Shown: piece by piece, positions 8,646-16,720 of the stretch
Position numbering within the stretch: position 1 is the stretch's first letter
Layout of the letters: each line of letters opens with the position of its first letter
NCBI GenBank assembly: GCA_001942415.1
Contig: MKJX01000099.1
Coordinates: 1 to 64,000, forward strand
DNA from: Pseudonocardia sp. CNS-139
Lineage (GTDB): Bacteria; Actinomycetota; Actinomycetes; Mycobacteriales; Pseudonocardiaceae
DNA: 64,000 nt
Direction of reading: 5' to 3'
Made by a program: the position numbers and the translations under genes
Notes under the pieces: generated by a model
The model's input: only the letters and a program-made list of their open reading frames with translations
Told to the model about the DNA's origin: nothing
Databases searched by the model: none

Positions 8646-10597
8646 TGCTCGCCCATCGCGACGCTGGACGTCCGGGTGTTGGGCGTCCGGGTGTTGGGCA
8701 GCCGGGCGGGCGCCCGCCGCATCTCGACCACCGGCGGCACGTTCGTCACCCCGGCGAGCTGGGCCATGCGGGCGTACGCGGTCTGCGGGGTGACCGGCAG
8801 CGCGATCGCCAGCGCGTCCAGCGGCGGCACGTCGACGTGCGAGACGGCCGGGTGCACCGGGCGGACGTCCTCCTCGCCCTCGCCGATGAGGCACTCGTGC
8901 AGCTTCTCGCCGTCGCGCAGCCCGGTGTAGAGGATCTGCACCGGGCGCCCGGCCAGCGCCGTGAGCTGCAGCGCGATGTCGAGGATGCGCACGGGCTCGC
9001 CCATGTCCAGCACCATCGCCTCGCCGGGGCGGCCGATCGCCGCGGCCTGCACGACCAGCCGGACGGCCTCCGGGATGGTCATGAAGAAGCGGGTGACGTC
9101 CGGGTGCGTGATCGTGATCGGCTGGTCCTTGGCGATCTGCTCGGCGAACGTGGTGAGCACCGAGCCGCGGCTGCCGATCACGTTGCCGAACCGCACGGAG
9201 AGGTAGGTGCCGGTCTCCGCGCGGGCCGCCGCGTCGGCGACCAGCCGCTCGCCGATCCGCTTCGAGTAGCCCAGCACGCTCGTCGGGTCGGCGGCCTTGT
9301 CGGTGGAGATGTTGACGAACCGGTCCACCCGGGTCGCGAGCGCCGCCTCGACGACGTTCGCGGTGCCCTGCACGTTCGTCTGCCAGGCCTCGAACGGGTA
9401 CTGCTCCAGCATCGGCAGGTGCTTGAGCGCGGCGGCGTGGAAGACGACGTCCGGGCGGCGCTCCGCGAACAGCCGCCGCACGGTCTCCTCGTCGCGGATG
9501 TCGGCGAGGATCACGTCCGGCGAGTCCAGGAGGGCCCGTCCGTGGATGCTCAGCTGCAGGGCGTGCAGCGCCGACTCGTCCCGGTCGAGCATCAGCAGCT
9601 CGGCCGGGCCGCACTCGTGCACCTGGCGGCACAGCTCGGAGCCGATCGACCCGCCCGCGCCCGTGACCAGCACCGTCCGGCCGGTGATGTACCCGGCGAT
9701 GGACGACATGTCGATCTCGACGGGCTTGCGACCGATCAGGTCGGCGATGTCGAGGTCGCGCAGGTCGGAGAAGCCGATCCACTCGCGGAACATGTCGTGC
9801 AGCGCGGGGATGACCTTGACCTGCAGGCCCGCGCGCGTCGCGACGCCGCTGATCTCGCGCATCACGGCGACGTCCAGGTCGCGGACGGCGACGACGAGCA
9901 GGTCGGCGGCGGTGCCCGCGGCGATCGCGGCGATGTCCTCCCGGGTGCCGCGGACGGCGACCCCGTCGATCCGGCGGTCGCGGGTGCGCGGGTCGTCGTC
10001 GAGGACGGCGACGGGCAGGTACCCGCTCGCCGGGTCGGACAGCATCGACCGGATGATCTGCTGGCCGCCCCACCCGGCCCCGAACACGATCACCCGCTTC
10101 GCCGACGCGGCGTCCGGGCGGGCGTGCTGGTCGCGGGCCAGCCGGAACGCCAGCCGCAGGCCGGCCGCCATCGTGACCGCGACGAGCGTGGCGGTGATCG
10201 GCACCGACCGCGGGATCGCGATCAGCCCGGCCAGTACGATCACGAACAGGACCGCGCCGGTGGCGCCCATCACGCGGGCGACGCGGACGGCGTCGTCGAG
10301 CCCGCCGGCCACGGGCCGGCCGGCGAAGCGTTGGAAGAGGATGTCGAGCACGAGCTGGAGCACCACGGCGACCCCCACGGCCGTGAGCACCGGCACCAAC
10401 TGGATCTCGCCGAGCTCCTGGTCGAACCTGAACCAGACGCCGGCGAAGAGTCCGACCAGCCAAGCGGCACAGTCCCAAACAGCTATTCCGACCCGGTACT
10501 CGAACCAACCCTGCCCCTCGCTGGGCATGTTGCGAGCCATGAACGCCCCTCTCAGATCGGACCCCCCGTGGGAAGCCGAAATGAGATTCGGCGCCAT
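8642..10597 (-). CDS. membrane nucleotide-sugar dehydratase (PglF/WbpM/CapD type)
   Basis: A 651-residue, full-length member of the large membrane-bound UDP-sugar 4,6-dehydratase family. Four hydrophobic segments fill roughly residues 30-150, then a first Rossmann-like region (VIVFGAGWGGQQI), and the catalytic domain with VTGAGGSIGSELCRQ, FHAAALKHLPMLE and NISTDKAADPTSVLGYSKR, which keeps the Asp-Lys pair of the active site. It would convert UDP-GlcNAc to the 4-keto-6-deoxy sugar. It is the first gene of the nine-gene run. Two in-frame upstream methionines exist (10597 and 10540), so the start is uncertain. The C-terminal end carries a perfect 15-base tandem repeat. Confidence 0.92.
   Translation of the reverse strand: MAPNLISASHGGSDLRGAFMARNMPSEGQGWFEYRVGIAVWDCAAWLVGLFAGVWFRFDQELGEIQLVPVLTAVGVAVVLQLVLDILFQRFAGRPVAGGLDDAVRVARVMGATGAVLFVIVLAGLIAIPRSVPITATLVAVTMAAGLRLAFRLARDQHARPDAASAKRVIVFGAGWGGQQIIRSMLSDPASGYLPVAVLDDDPRTRDRRIDGVAVRGTREDIAAIAAGTAADLLVVAVRDLDVAVMREISGVATRAGLQVKVIPALHDMFREWIGFSDLRDLDIADLIGRKPVEIDMSSIAGYITGRTVLVTGAGGSIGSELCRQVHECGPAELLMLDRDESALHALQLSIHGRALLDSPDVILADIRDEETVRRLFAERRPDVVFHAAALKHLPMLEQYPFEAWQTNVQGTANVVEAALATRVDRFVNISTDKAADPTSVLGYSKRIGERLVADAAARAETGTYLSVRFGNVIGSRGSVLTTFAEQIAKDQPITITHPDVTRFFMTIPEAVRLVVQAAAIGRPGEAMVLDMGEPVRILDIALQLTALAGRPVQILYTGLRDGEKLHECLIGEGEEDVRPVHPAVSHVDVPPLDALAIALPVTPQTAYARMAQLAGVTNVPPVVEMRRAPARLPNTRTPNTRTSSVAMGEQ
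8670..8699. repeat. 15-bp perfect tandem repeat in 3' end of dehydratase gene
   Basis: Two adjacent identical copies of GTCCGGGTGTTGGGC (8670-8684 and 8685-8699). In the dehydratase frame this gives two successive copies of the five residues TPNTR near the C-terminus, outside the conserved domain. Being a multiple of three it leaves the frame intact. Confidence 0.9.
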
Positions 10598-10726
10598 CCC
10601 CCGGGTTCGTTACCCCGGCGAGGGGATGCCGCTGTCGGGCGCAGAAACGTGCCCCGAAGGGCCGCCTACGCTGGGCCTACCGGGTGAAATGGATCAAATT
10701 CGCATCGTGACCGGCGGCTGATACGG

Positions 10727-11305
10727 TCATTCGCGGGAGCGGCGCTCCGCCAAACGGTCGACGAGCAACGCGCTGCCATACATCGCAATGATCGCCGTGC
10801 ATACGCCCGCGAGGATGTCCGACGTGTAGTGCAGCCCGTTGGCCACGAGGCTCACGCCCAGCACGGCGGCGGTGCCGGCGAGGGCGGCAGCGGTGCCCGC
10901 GCCGACCGCCACGGGCCACCGCCCGGCCAGGCTCATGGCGAGCAGGCTCGTGCCGGCGACGAACGCGACGGCGCCCGCGGTGTGGCCGCTCGGGAGCGCG
11001 TAGCCAGTCTCCAGCAGGCGGCCGATCGTGGGCTGCAGCACGGTGACCGCGCCGGCGGTGACCGCGAGCCCGAGCACGTTGGCGAGGGCGACCCGCGGGC
11101 GCCGCAGCGCGAGCGAGACCAGCACGATCGCGACGAGGAACGGCGGGATCCACGCCGGGCTGCCCAGCCGGACGAGCGGGCGCAGGACCTGCCGGTCGTC
11201 GCCGAAGAGCGCGATCACGATGCCGTCGGCCCAGGTGTCGAACGGGACGGGCCCCTCGACGCCGGCGAAGGCGGCCGCGAGCCCGGCGAGCCCCACCGCG
11301 CACAC
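10727..11305 (-). CDS. PAP2-family membrane phosphatase
   Basis: About 192 residues with five to six hydrophobic stretches. The motifs YALPSGHTAGAVAF and GLHYTSDILAG match the second and third signatures of the PAP2 family, with the two active-site histidines and the aspartate. The first motif (KxxxxxxRP) is not clear; PTIGRLLETG lies where it would be. Such enzymes dephosphorylate lipid phosphates, for instance undecaprenyl pyrophosphate, on the outer membrane face, which fits recycling of the lipid carrier used by the phosphoglycosyl transferase. The start is uncertain: GTG 11305 is used, but the hydrophobic helix (PIGWLVGVCAVG) extends upstream of it with no in-frame ATG. Confidence 0.8.
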   Translation of the reverse strand: MCAVGLAGLAAAFAGVEGPVPFDTWADGIVIALFGDDRQVLRPLVRLGSPAWIPPFLVAIVLVSLALRRPRVALANVLGLAVTAGAVTVLQPTIGRLLETGYALPSGHTAGAVAFVAGTSLLAMSLAGRWPVAVGAGTAAALAGTAAVLGVSLVANGLHYTSDILAGVCTAIIAMYGSALLVDRLAERRSRE

Positions 11306-11491
11306 CCCGACCAGCCAGCCGATCGGCCTGCGCAGCGCCGCGGGGACGGTGGGCGCCCGCCCGTGCGGCGCGCGTTCACCACTGCCGGTCCCGCCACGGG
11401 TGCGTCCTCTCGTCCCCTGCCCATCTCGTCCGGGCCCGTCCGTTGTACCGGACGGACACGCCCCGTGGCCTCCGAGTGGCCGGCCCGGCTC

Positions 11492-12450
11492 TCAGCGACT
11501 CGCCAGGGTGCGGATCCACGCGAGCGTCGCGCGCAGCCCGTCGACGAGCGGGGTGGGCGGGGCGAGCGCCAGGTCGCGGGTCGCGTTGCCGACGTCGAGG
11601 CAGCTGCGCTGCACCTCGCCCGCCCGGGCCTCGGCGAACTCCGGCGCGACGGCCGCCGGGTCGCGCCCGCGGCCTCGGCGACCGCGGTGGCGAGCTCGCG
11701 GACGCTGACCTCGACGCCCGTGCCGACGTTGTAGACGCGCAGCGGCGGCGCCGGGGCCGCCGCGGCCGCGAGGTTGGCCGCGGCGACGTCGCCGACGTAG
11801 ACGAAGTCGCGGGTCTGGCTGCCGTCGCCGAAGATCACCGGGCGCTCACCGGCGAGGATCCGGTCGCAGAAGATCGCGATCACGCCCGCGTCGCCGCGCG
11901 GGTCCTGGCGCGGGCCGTACACGTTGCCGTACCGCAGGGTCAGCACGTCGAGGCCGTGCGTGCGGCGGAACCAGTCGGCGTACGTCTCGACCGTGCGCTT
12001 GCTCAGCCCGTAGGCCGAGAGCGGCTCGGTGGGCGCCGTCTCGGGCGTCGGGACGGGCGCGTCGGCGCCGTAGATCGCGCCGCCGGTGGACGTGTTGACC
12101 ACCCGGCGGGCCCCGGCGGCGACGGCGGCCGCGAACACGTTGACCGAGCCGAGCACGTTGATCGACGCGTCGTGCGCGGGGTCGGCCATCGACTTGCGGA
12201 CGTCGATCTGCGCGGCGAGGTGGAACACCACCTCCGGCTCGAACGCGCGGAACGCGGCCTCGACCGCTGCGCCGTCGCGCACGTCCTGGACCAGCAGTTC
12301 CACGCTCCCCGGGAGGTTGGCCCGGGACCCCCGGCTGAGGTCGTCGACGACCAGCACGGCCGCGCCGCCGGCCGCCAAGGCGTCCACGACATGGGATGCG
12401 ACGAATCCGGCGCCGCCCGTGACGACGGCGCGCCTGACCGGTTGTTCCAC
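11492..12450 (-). CDS. NAD-dependent nucleotide-sugar epimerase/dehydratase (frameshifted)
   Basis: About 318 residues of the extended SDR family. VVTGGAGFVASH binds NAD, FHLAAQIDVRKSM is the substrate-side loop, and SAYGLSKRTVE holds the Tyr-x-x-x-Lys catalytic pair, followed by LRYGNVYGPRQDP and IFGDGSQTRDFVYVGDVA. The frame changes near 11670; the restored C-terminus (GEVQRSCLDVGNA...) is typical and stops at 11492. Relatives interconvert UDP-glucose/galactose or make 4-keto sugars. It supplies another activated sugar next to the glycan operon; the exact sugar cannot be told from sequence. Confidence 0.88.
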
Positions 12451-12481
12451 GCGCCCACCGTAGCGGCCCGAGATCCCGCCG

Positions 12482-12545
12482 TCGCAGCCCGCGGCGCCCC
12501 GTCGCAGCCCGTCGACGTGCTGCGAGAGGGCGCGACGTGCTGCGA
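12482..12545. repeat. nested inverted repeat between minus-strand genes
   Basis: Four copies of a TCGCAGC core: two direct (12482-12488, 12502-12508) and two inverted GCTGCGA (12519-12525, 12539-12545). They can fold as a hairpin within a hairpin. The element lies just downstream of the HemL-like gene and upstream of the epimerase, so a transcription terminator or processing site is the simplest reading. Confidence 0.6.
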
Positions 12546-12568
12546 GGGCAGGGCACCTCGGCTGACGG

Positions 12569-13875
12569 TCAGGCGTAGCGGCGGAAGACCGGCTGCACCG
12601 GACGGCCGCCCATCCACTCGCTCGGGTCGCCCGCGTCGAGCGCCTTGCGGTACACGGCGCAGGCCTGCGCCACGACGTCCACGGTGCGGTCCACGTCCTC
12701 GGGGGTGAGCGCGGCGCTCACCACGAACGACGGGCCGAGCACGCCGCCCGTCACGAGCTGGCGCAGGAACAGCGTCCGGTACTGCTGCGACGGCCGGCGT
12801 CGGCGTCGAGCGTGGCGAAGACCAGGTTGCTGGCCCGGCCGCGGACGAGCACGTGCTCGCCGACGCCCATGCCCTCGGCCGCCGCGCGCACCCCGGCGGC
12901 GAGCCGGTCGCCCAGCGCGTGCAGGCGGGCCGCGATGCCGTCCTCCGCGTAGGTCCGCATCACGGCCATGGCCGCGGCCAGCGAGTGCGTCTCGGCGCCG
13001 TGGGTGGTGGAGAGCAGGAACACCCGCTCGCGGTCGTGGCGCAGCCCGCCCTGCTCCATGAGGTCGCGCCGGCCCGCCAGCGCGGACACCGCGAACCCGT
13101 TGCCGAGCGCCTTGCCGAACGTCGAGAGGTCCGGCGTCACGCCGTACACACTCTGCGCGCCGGCCTCCGACCAGCGGAAACCGGTGATCATCTCGTCGAA
13201 GACGAGCACTGCGCCGTGCCGGGTGGCCAGCTCGCGGACGCCCTCCAGGTAGCCGGGCGGCGGCTCGGACTGGGTGGCCGGCTCCATCACGATGCACGCG
13301 ACCTGGCCGTCGTGATGGGCCAGCAGGTCGCCGAGCGCGGCGAGGTCGCCGTACGGGAACCCGACGGTCGGCTGGGCCGGGATGCCCGCGTTCATCGGGG
13401 TGCCGCCGATGAACCAGTCGTCGGTGGAGAAGAACGGGTGGTCGCGGCAGAGCGCCACGAGCGTGCGACCGGTCGCCGCGCGCGCCAGCCGGACGGCCGC
13501 GGTGGTCGCGTCCGAGCCGTTCTTCGCGAACTTGACCATCTCGGCGGTCGGCACCGTCTCCAGGAACAGCTCCGCGGCCGCGGCCTCGACCGCGCTCGGC
13601 CGCACGAAGTTGGAGCCGCGCTCCAGCTCGTAGCGCACGGCGGCCAGCACCCGCGGGTGCGCGTGGCCGAGGCTCACCGACCGCAGCCCGGAGCCGTACT
13701 CGAGGTACACGTTCCCGTCGACGTCCCAGACGTGGGCGCCGCGGCCGTGCGAGATCACCGGGGCCAGGCCCTCGGGGTACTGGTCGTCGCCCTTCGCGTA
13801 CGTGTGGGCGCCGCCGGGCACGAGGTCGTGCAGCCGCGCGTTCATCCGCTCCGAGACGGGAAGCATCGAGGACAT
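12569..13875 (-). CDS. class III aminotransferase, HemL-like (frameshifted)
   Basis: About 434 residues resembling glutamate-1-semialdehyde 2,1-aminomutase. RLHDLVPGGAHTYAKGDD and VDGNVYLEYGSGLRSVSLGH open the fold, NGSDATTAAVRLARA is the cofactor-phosphate region, VLVFDEMITGFR holds the PLP-ring aspartate, and LSTFGKALGNG the Schiff-base lysine. The frame changes near 12795. The TYAKGDDQYPEG opening is seen in HemL-like proteins of sugar clusters rather than in haem synthesis, and no haem genes are nearby, so a role in glycan or natural-product building blocks is more likely (inference). Start ATG at 13875. Confidence 0.85.
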
Positions 13876-13954
13876 GCCCCTACAACCAGCCCGTGCGGGG
13901 CGCGGTTGCTGGACTTCGCCCCACCGGGCCAGTACCGGGTGGTAGACCGGCGAC

Positions 13955-15408
13955 GTGACCACCGAGCGTACGGACCACGTCGCCGCGACCCAGCCCCATC
14001 ACCTGTCCGCGCTGGAGCAGGCCGCGGCGCTGCGCCTCGGCGAGATGTCCGCCGTCGAGCTCGTCGAACACCAGCTGCGCCGCATCGACGACCTGGACGC
14101 GCGGCTGGGCGCGTTCGTCACCGTGACCGCGGACGCCGCGCTGGAGCAGGCCGCCGCGGCCGACTCGGCCCGCCTCGCCGGCGACGACCGCCCGCTGCTC
14201 GGCGTGCCGACCGCGATCAAGGACCTGGTCGCGACCGCGGGTGTGCGCACGACGTTCGGCTCGGCGGTCTACGCCGACTTCGTGCCCGCCGTCGACGACG
14301 ACTCCGCGCGGCTGCTGCGCGCGGCCGGAACGATCAGCCTCGGCAAGACCGCCACTCCCGAGTTCGGCCTCCCGCCCTACACCGAGCCCGCCGGGCGCCC
14401 GCCGGCCGTCACGCCGTGGGACCCGGGGCGGCTGGCCGGCGGGTCGTCCGGCGGGGCCGGGGCGGCGACGGCGGCCGGGCTCGTCCCGTTCGCGCACGGC
14501 ACCGACGGCGGCGGCTCGATCCGCATCCCGGCCGCCGCGTGCGGGCTCGTCGGGCTCAAGACCACGCGCGGGCTCGTCTCGCGCGGCCCGCTGGGCGGCG
14601 ACCCGCTCGGCATGTCCGTCTCCGGGCCGCTCGCGCGCACCGTCGCGGACGCGGCGGCGCTGCTCGACGCGCTCGCCGTCCCGGTGCCGGGGGAGCCGTA
14701 CCCGCTGCTCACCCGCACGCCGAGCTACCTCGACGCGTCGCGCGTCCCGCCGGGGCCGCTGCGGATCGGGCGCTACGCGACCCCGCCCGTGCCCGGCGTC
14801 GCCGTCGACCGGGCCTGCCTGGACGCGTACGAGCGCGCGACGGAGCTGCTGGCGATGCTCGGCCACGAGATCGTCGAGGACTTCGACCCCGGGATCGACG
14901 AGGGCTTCCTGCCCCACTTCGAGGTGCTGTGGGCGGTGCTGGCGCACGGCCACCCGGTGCCGCCCGAGGCCGAACCCCTGCTCACGCCGCTGACCCGGTG
15001 GTGGCGCGCCCGCGGCGCGGCGATCGGCGGGCCGCAGTACCTGGCCTCGACGCAGGCCGCGATCGTCACGACCCGGCGGGTGGTCGCGGCGCACGCGGCC
15101 GTCGACGTCGTGCTGACGCCGATGCTCGCCCAGCTCCCGCGGCCGTCGGCTGGTTCACCGCGGGCGGCGACCCCGCGCAGGACTACGAGCGGCAGAAGGC
15201 GTTCACGCCGTTCACGGCGACGTACAACATCACCGGGCAGCCCGCGCTGAGCCTCCCGCTGGGGTGGGGGAGCGAGGGCGACGGCGCCGACCTGCCGGTC
15301 TCCGTGCAGCTCGTCGGCCGGCCGGGGTCCGATGCCGTGCTGCTGGCCCTGGGCGCGGAGCTGCAGTCGGCCGCCGGCTGGACGCCGGCCCTCCCGCCCG
15401 GCTGGTAG
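13955..15408 (+). CDS. amidase signature family hydrolase (frameshifted)
   Basis: About 484 residues. GVPTAIKDLVAT carries the catalytic lysine, AGGSSGGAGAATAAG the cis-serine, and FAHGTDGGGSIRIPAAACG the nucleophilic serine of the Ser-cisSer-Lys triad. The frame changes near 15145 inside the C-terminal third, after which FTPFTATYNITGQPALSLPL and VSVQLVGRPGSDAVLL complete the family pattern. Members hydrolyse amides such as carboxamides, aryl acylamides or glutamine; specificity is not predictable. Start GTG at 13955, only 79 bases from the divergent HemL-like gene, so the two probably share a promoter region. Confidence 0.9.
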
Positions 15409-15455
15409 GCCGGGCCGGACGCCGGGGTGGGGCGCGCGCGGGATATCGTTCCCCC

Positions 15456-15689
15456 GTGAGCGTGCTGGAGACGATCCTGATCTTCGCGGTGCCGTCGGTG
15501 GGCCTCTACCTGCTGATCGTCCTGCTGGTCGTCGCTCCGCGGATGGCCCGGCGCCCGCGGTACCGGGTCGGCCAGCCGTGGCCGTACGCGCCGCTGTGGT
15601 GGACGGCCAACCCGGAGGGCGCCCAGCTGCCCTCGACCGAGGGGATCGTGGTGACCGGTGAGCGCGGGAGTGCCAGTGGCGACTGGTGA
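15456..15689 (+). CDS. small membrane protein
   Basis: A 77-residue protein from GTG 15456. A single hydrophobic segment (TILIFAVPSVGLYLLIVLLV) near the N-terminus is followed by a basic, proline-rich tail (RMARRPRYRVGQPWPYAPLW). It overlaps the start of the DUF5130 gene by 32 bases, so the two are co-translated. Such short proteins sit upstream of DUF5130 genes in other actinomycetes as I recall; no function is known. Confidence 0.7.
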   Translation: MSVLETILIFAVPSVGLYLLIVLLVVAPRMARRPRYRVGQPWPYAPLWWTANPEGAQLPSTEGIVVTGERGSASGDW

Positions 15690-16227
15690 GGGGCACGGGC
15701 ACGGCGCGGTTGCCGTCGTCCCCGAGGAACTGCCCGTCGGCGCCGTCGTCACCCTGTCGGGCCGCGTCTCGGCCGCCGAGGTCTACGAGGACCCGGACCC
15801 CGCCGAGCACCCGTTCTCGCCGGTGCAGCTCTCCCGCCTCGACGAGGCGCTGACGCTCGCCAGCCGCGAGACCGGGATGCTGTTCAGCATCTACCTCGGC
15901 GACCTGGGCGACGACCCGGAGAAGCAGGCCGGCGAGCTGCACGACCAGCTCCCGGGCGCCGTCGAGGCCGTGCTGGTGGCCGTGAGCCCCGGCCAACGGG
16001 TGGTGCACGTCGTCACCGGGCCGGAGGCGCGGCTGCGCCTGCCCGACCGGCTCGCGAAGCTCGCCGTCATGAGCATGGTGGCCTCCTTCAAGGAGGGCGA
16101 CCTCCTCGGCGGGCTGCTCAGCGGCCTGCGCATGCTCGCCGACCAGGCGGCAGCCGCCGCACCCGCTGAGCGCAACGGGCGACCGGTGACCGATCGTCCG
16201 TCACTTTTGACCTTTCATCGACGTTAG
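15658..16227 (+). CDS. DUF5130 (TPM-like) family protein
   Basis: About 189 residues. The core FSIYLGDLGDD and VEAVLVAVSPGQRVVHVVTG, followed by RLAKLAVMSMVASFKEGDLLGGLLSGL, matches the actinobacterial DUF5130 family, related to TPM-type domains. The protein lacks an evident signal peptide. It overlaps the upstream small membrane-protein gene, suggesting that the pair acts together at the membrane. A later GTG at 15670 is a possible alternative start. No catalytic role is established. Confidence 0.78.
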   Translation: MSAGVPVATGEGHGHGAVAVVPEELPVGAVVTLSGRVSAAEVYEDPDPAEHPFSPVQLSRLDEALTLASRETGMLFSIYLGDLGDDPEKQAGELHDQLPGAVEAVLVAVSPGQRVVHVVTGPEARLRLPDRLAKLAVMSMVASFKEGDLLGGLLSGLRMLADQAAAAAPAERNGRPVTDRPSLLTFHRR

Positions 16228-16313
16228 CGATGGTCGATTCGGCCTGACAGTCGCATACTGTGCGTCGAGTGGCCCCCCGAAGGCCACGGACTGATGAAGG
16301 GCGGGACCCCACA

Positions 16314-16635
16314 TGGATGACTCGGCAACGCGCCGCACGGCACGCCGTCGAAACGGGCCGGCTCGTCCGTCCTCACGCCGCCGACGGGGATCCCCGCGAT
16401 CCCGGACCACGTGATCCCCGAGCTGGACCTCCCGATCCCGGCGCAGCGCACGTCGCCCGTCACGCCCGTCGAGCCGCCGGCGCAGGCCCCGGTCGTCGCG
16501 CCGTGCACCTGCGGGCACCCGAAGTCGGCCCACGAGCACTACCGCCCCGGCACCGACTGCGGCGCCTGCGGCCCCACCGCCTGCGCGTCGTACAAGCCGG
16601 AGAAGGGCTTCTGGAGCCGCCTGCTGGGCGGCTGA
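16314..16635 (+). CDS. small zinc-ribbon protein (one indel)
   Basis: A protein of about 107 residues whose C-terminal half contains CTCGHPKSAHEHYRPGTDC and CGACGPTACASYKP, several Cys and His residues spaced for one or two zinc sites. From ATG 16314 the frame meets a stop unless one C is added near 16321; the corrected reading continues without interruption, so I treat it as one gene with a sequencing deletion. The middle is proline-rich. Its function is unknown; it is convergent with pepN across a strong hairpin. Confidence 0.6.
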
Positions 16636-16646
16636 CGCCCGGCTCC

Positions 16647-16716
16647 ACCGCACACACCTCAAGGACTCCGCACACACGTTCTGACGTGTGTGCGGAGTCC
16701 GTTTGGTGTGTGCGGT
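16647..16716. terminator. large nested-hairpin bidirectional terminator
   Basis: Outer arms of 12 bases (16647-16658 and 16705-16716, ACCGCACACACC with its complement) enclose 5-base internal loops and inner arms of 16 bases (16664-16679 and 16684-16699), all perfectly paired, with a 4-base loop TCTG. It sits exactly between the convergent zinc-ribbon gene (stop 16635) and pepN (stop 16721). No U-tract follows, as is common in actinomycetes. Confidence 0.85.
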
Positions 16717-16720
16717 CGGG

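Noticed and set aside
7826-10687. A 953-codon open frame opposite the dehydratase and aminotransferase genes
   Set aside because: No recognisable domain, composition typical of antisense frames in GC-rich DNA.
12569-13875. HemL-like protein as the housekeeping haem gene
   Set aside because: No other haem genes adjoin, and the N-terminal sequence and context fit aminotransferases of sugar or natural-product loci.
16647-16716. Repeated GTGTGTGCGG motifs as a CRISPR array
   Set aside because: The copies are inverted and paired into one hairpin, without unique spacers or cas genes.
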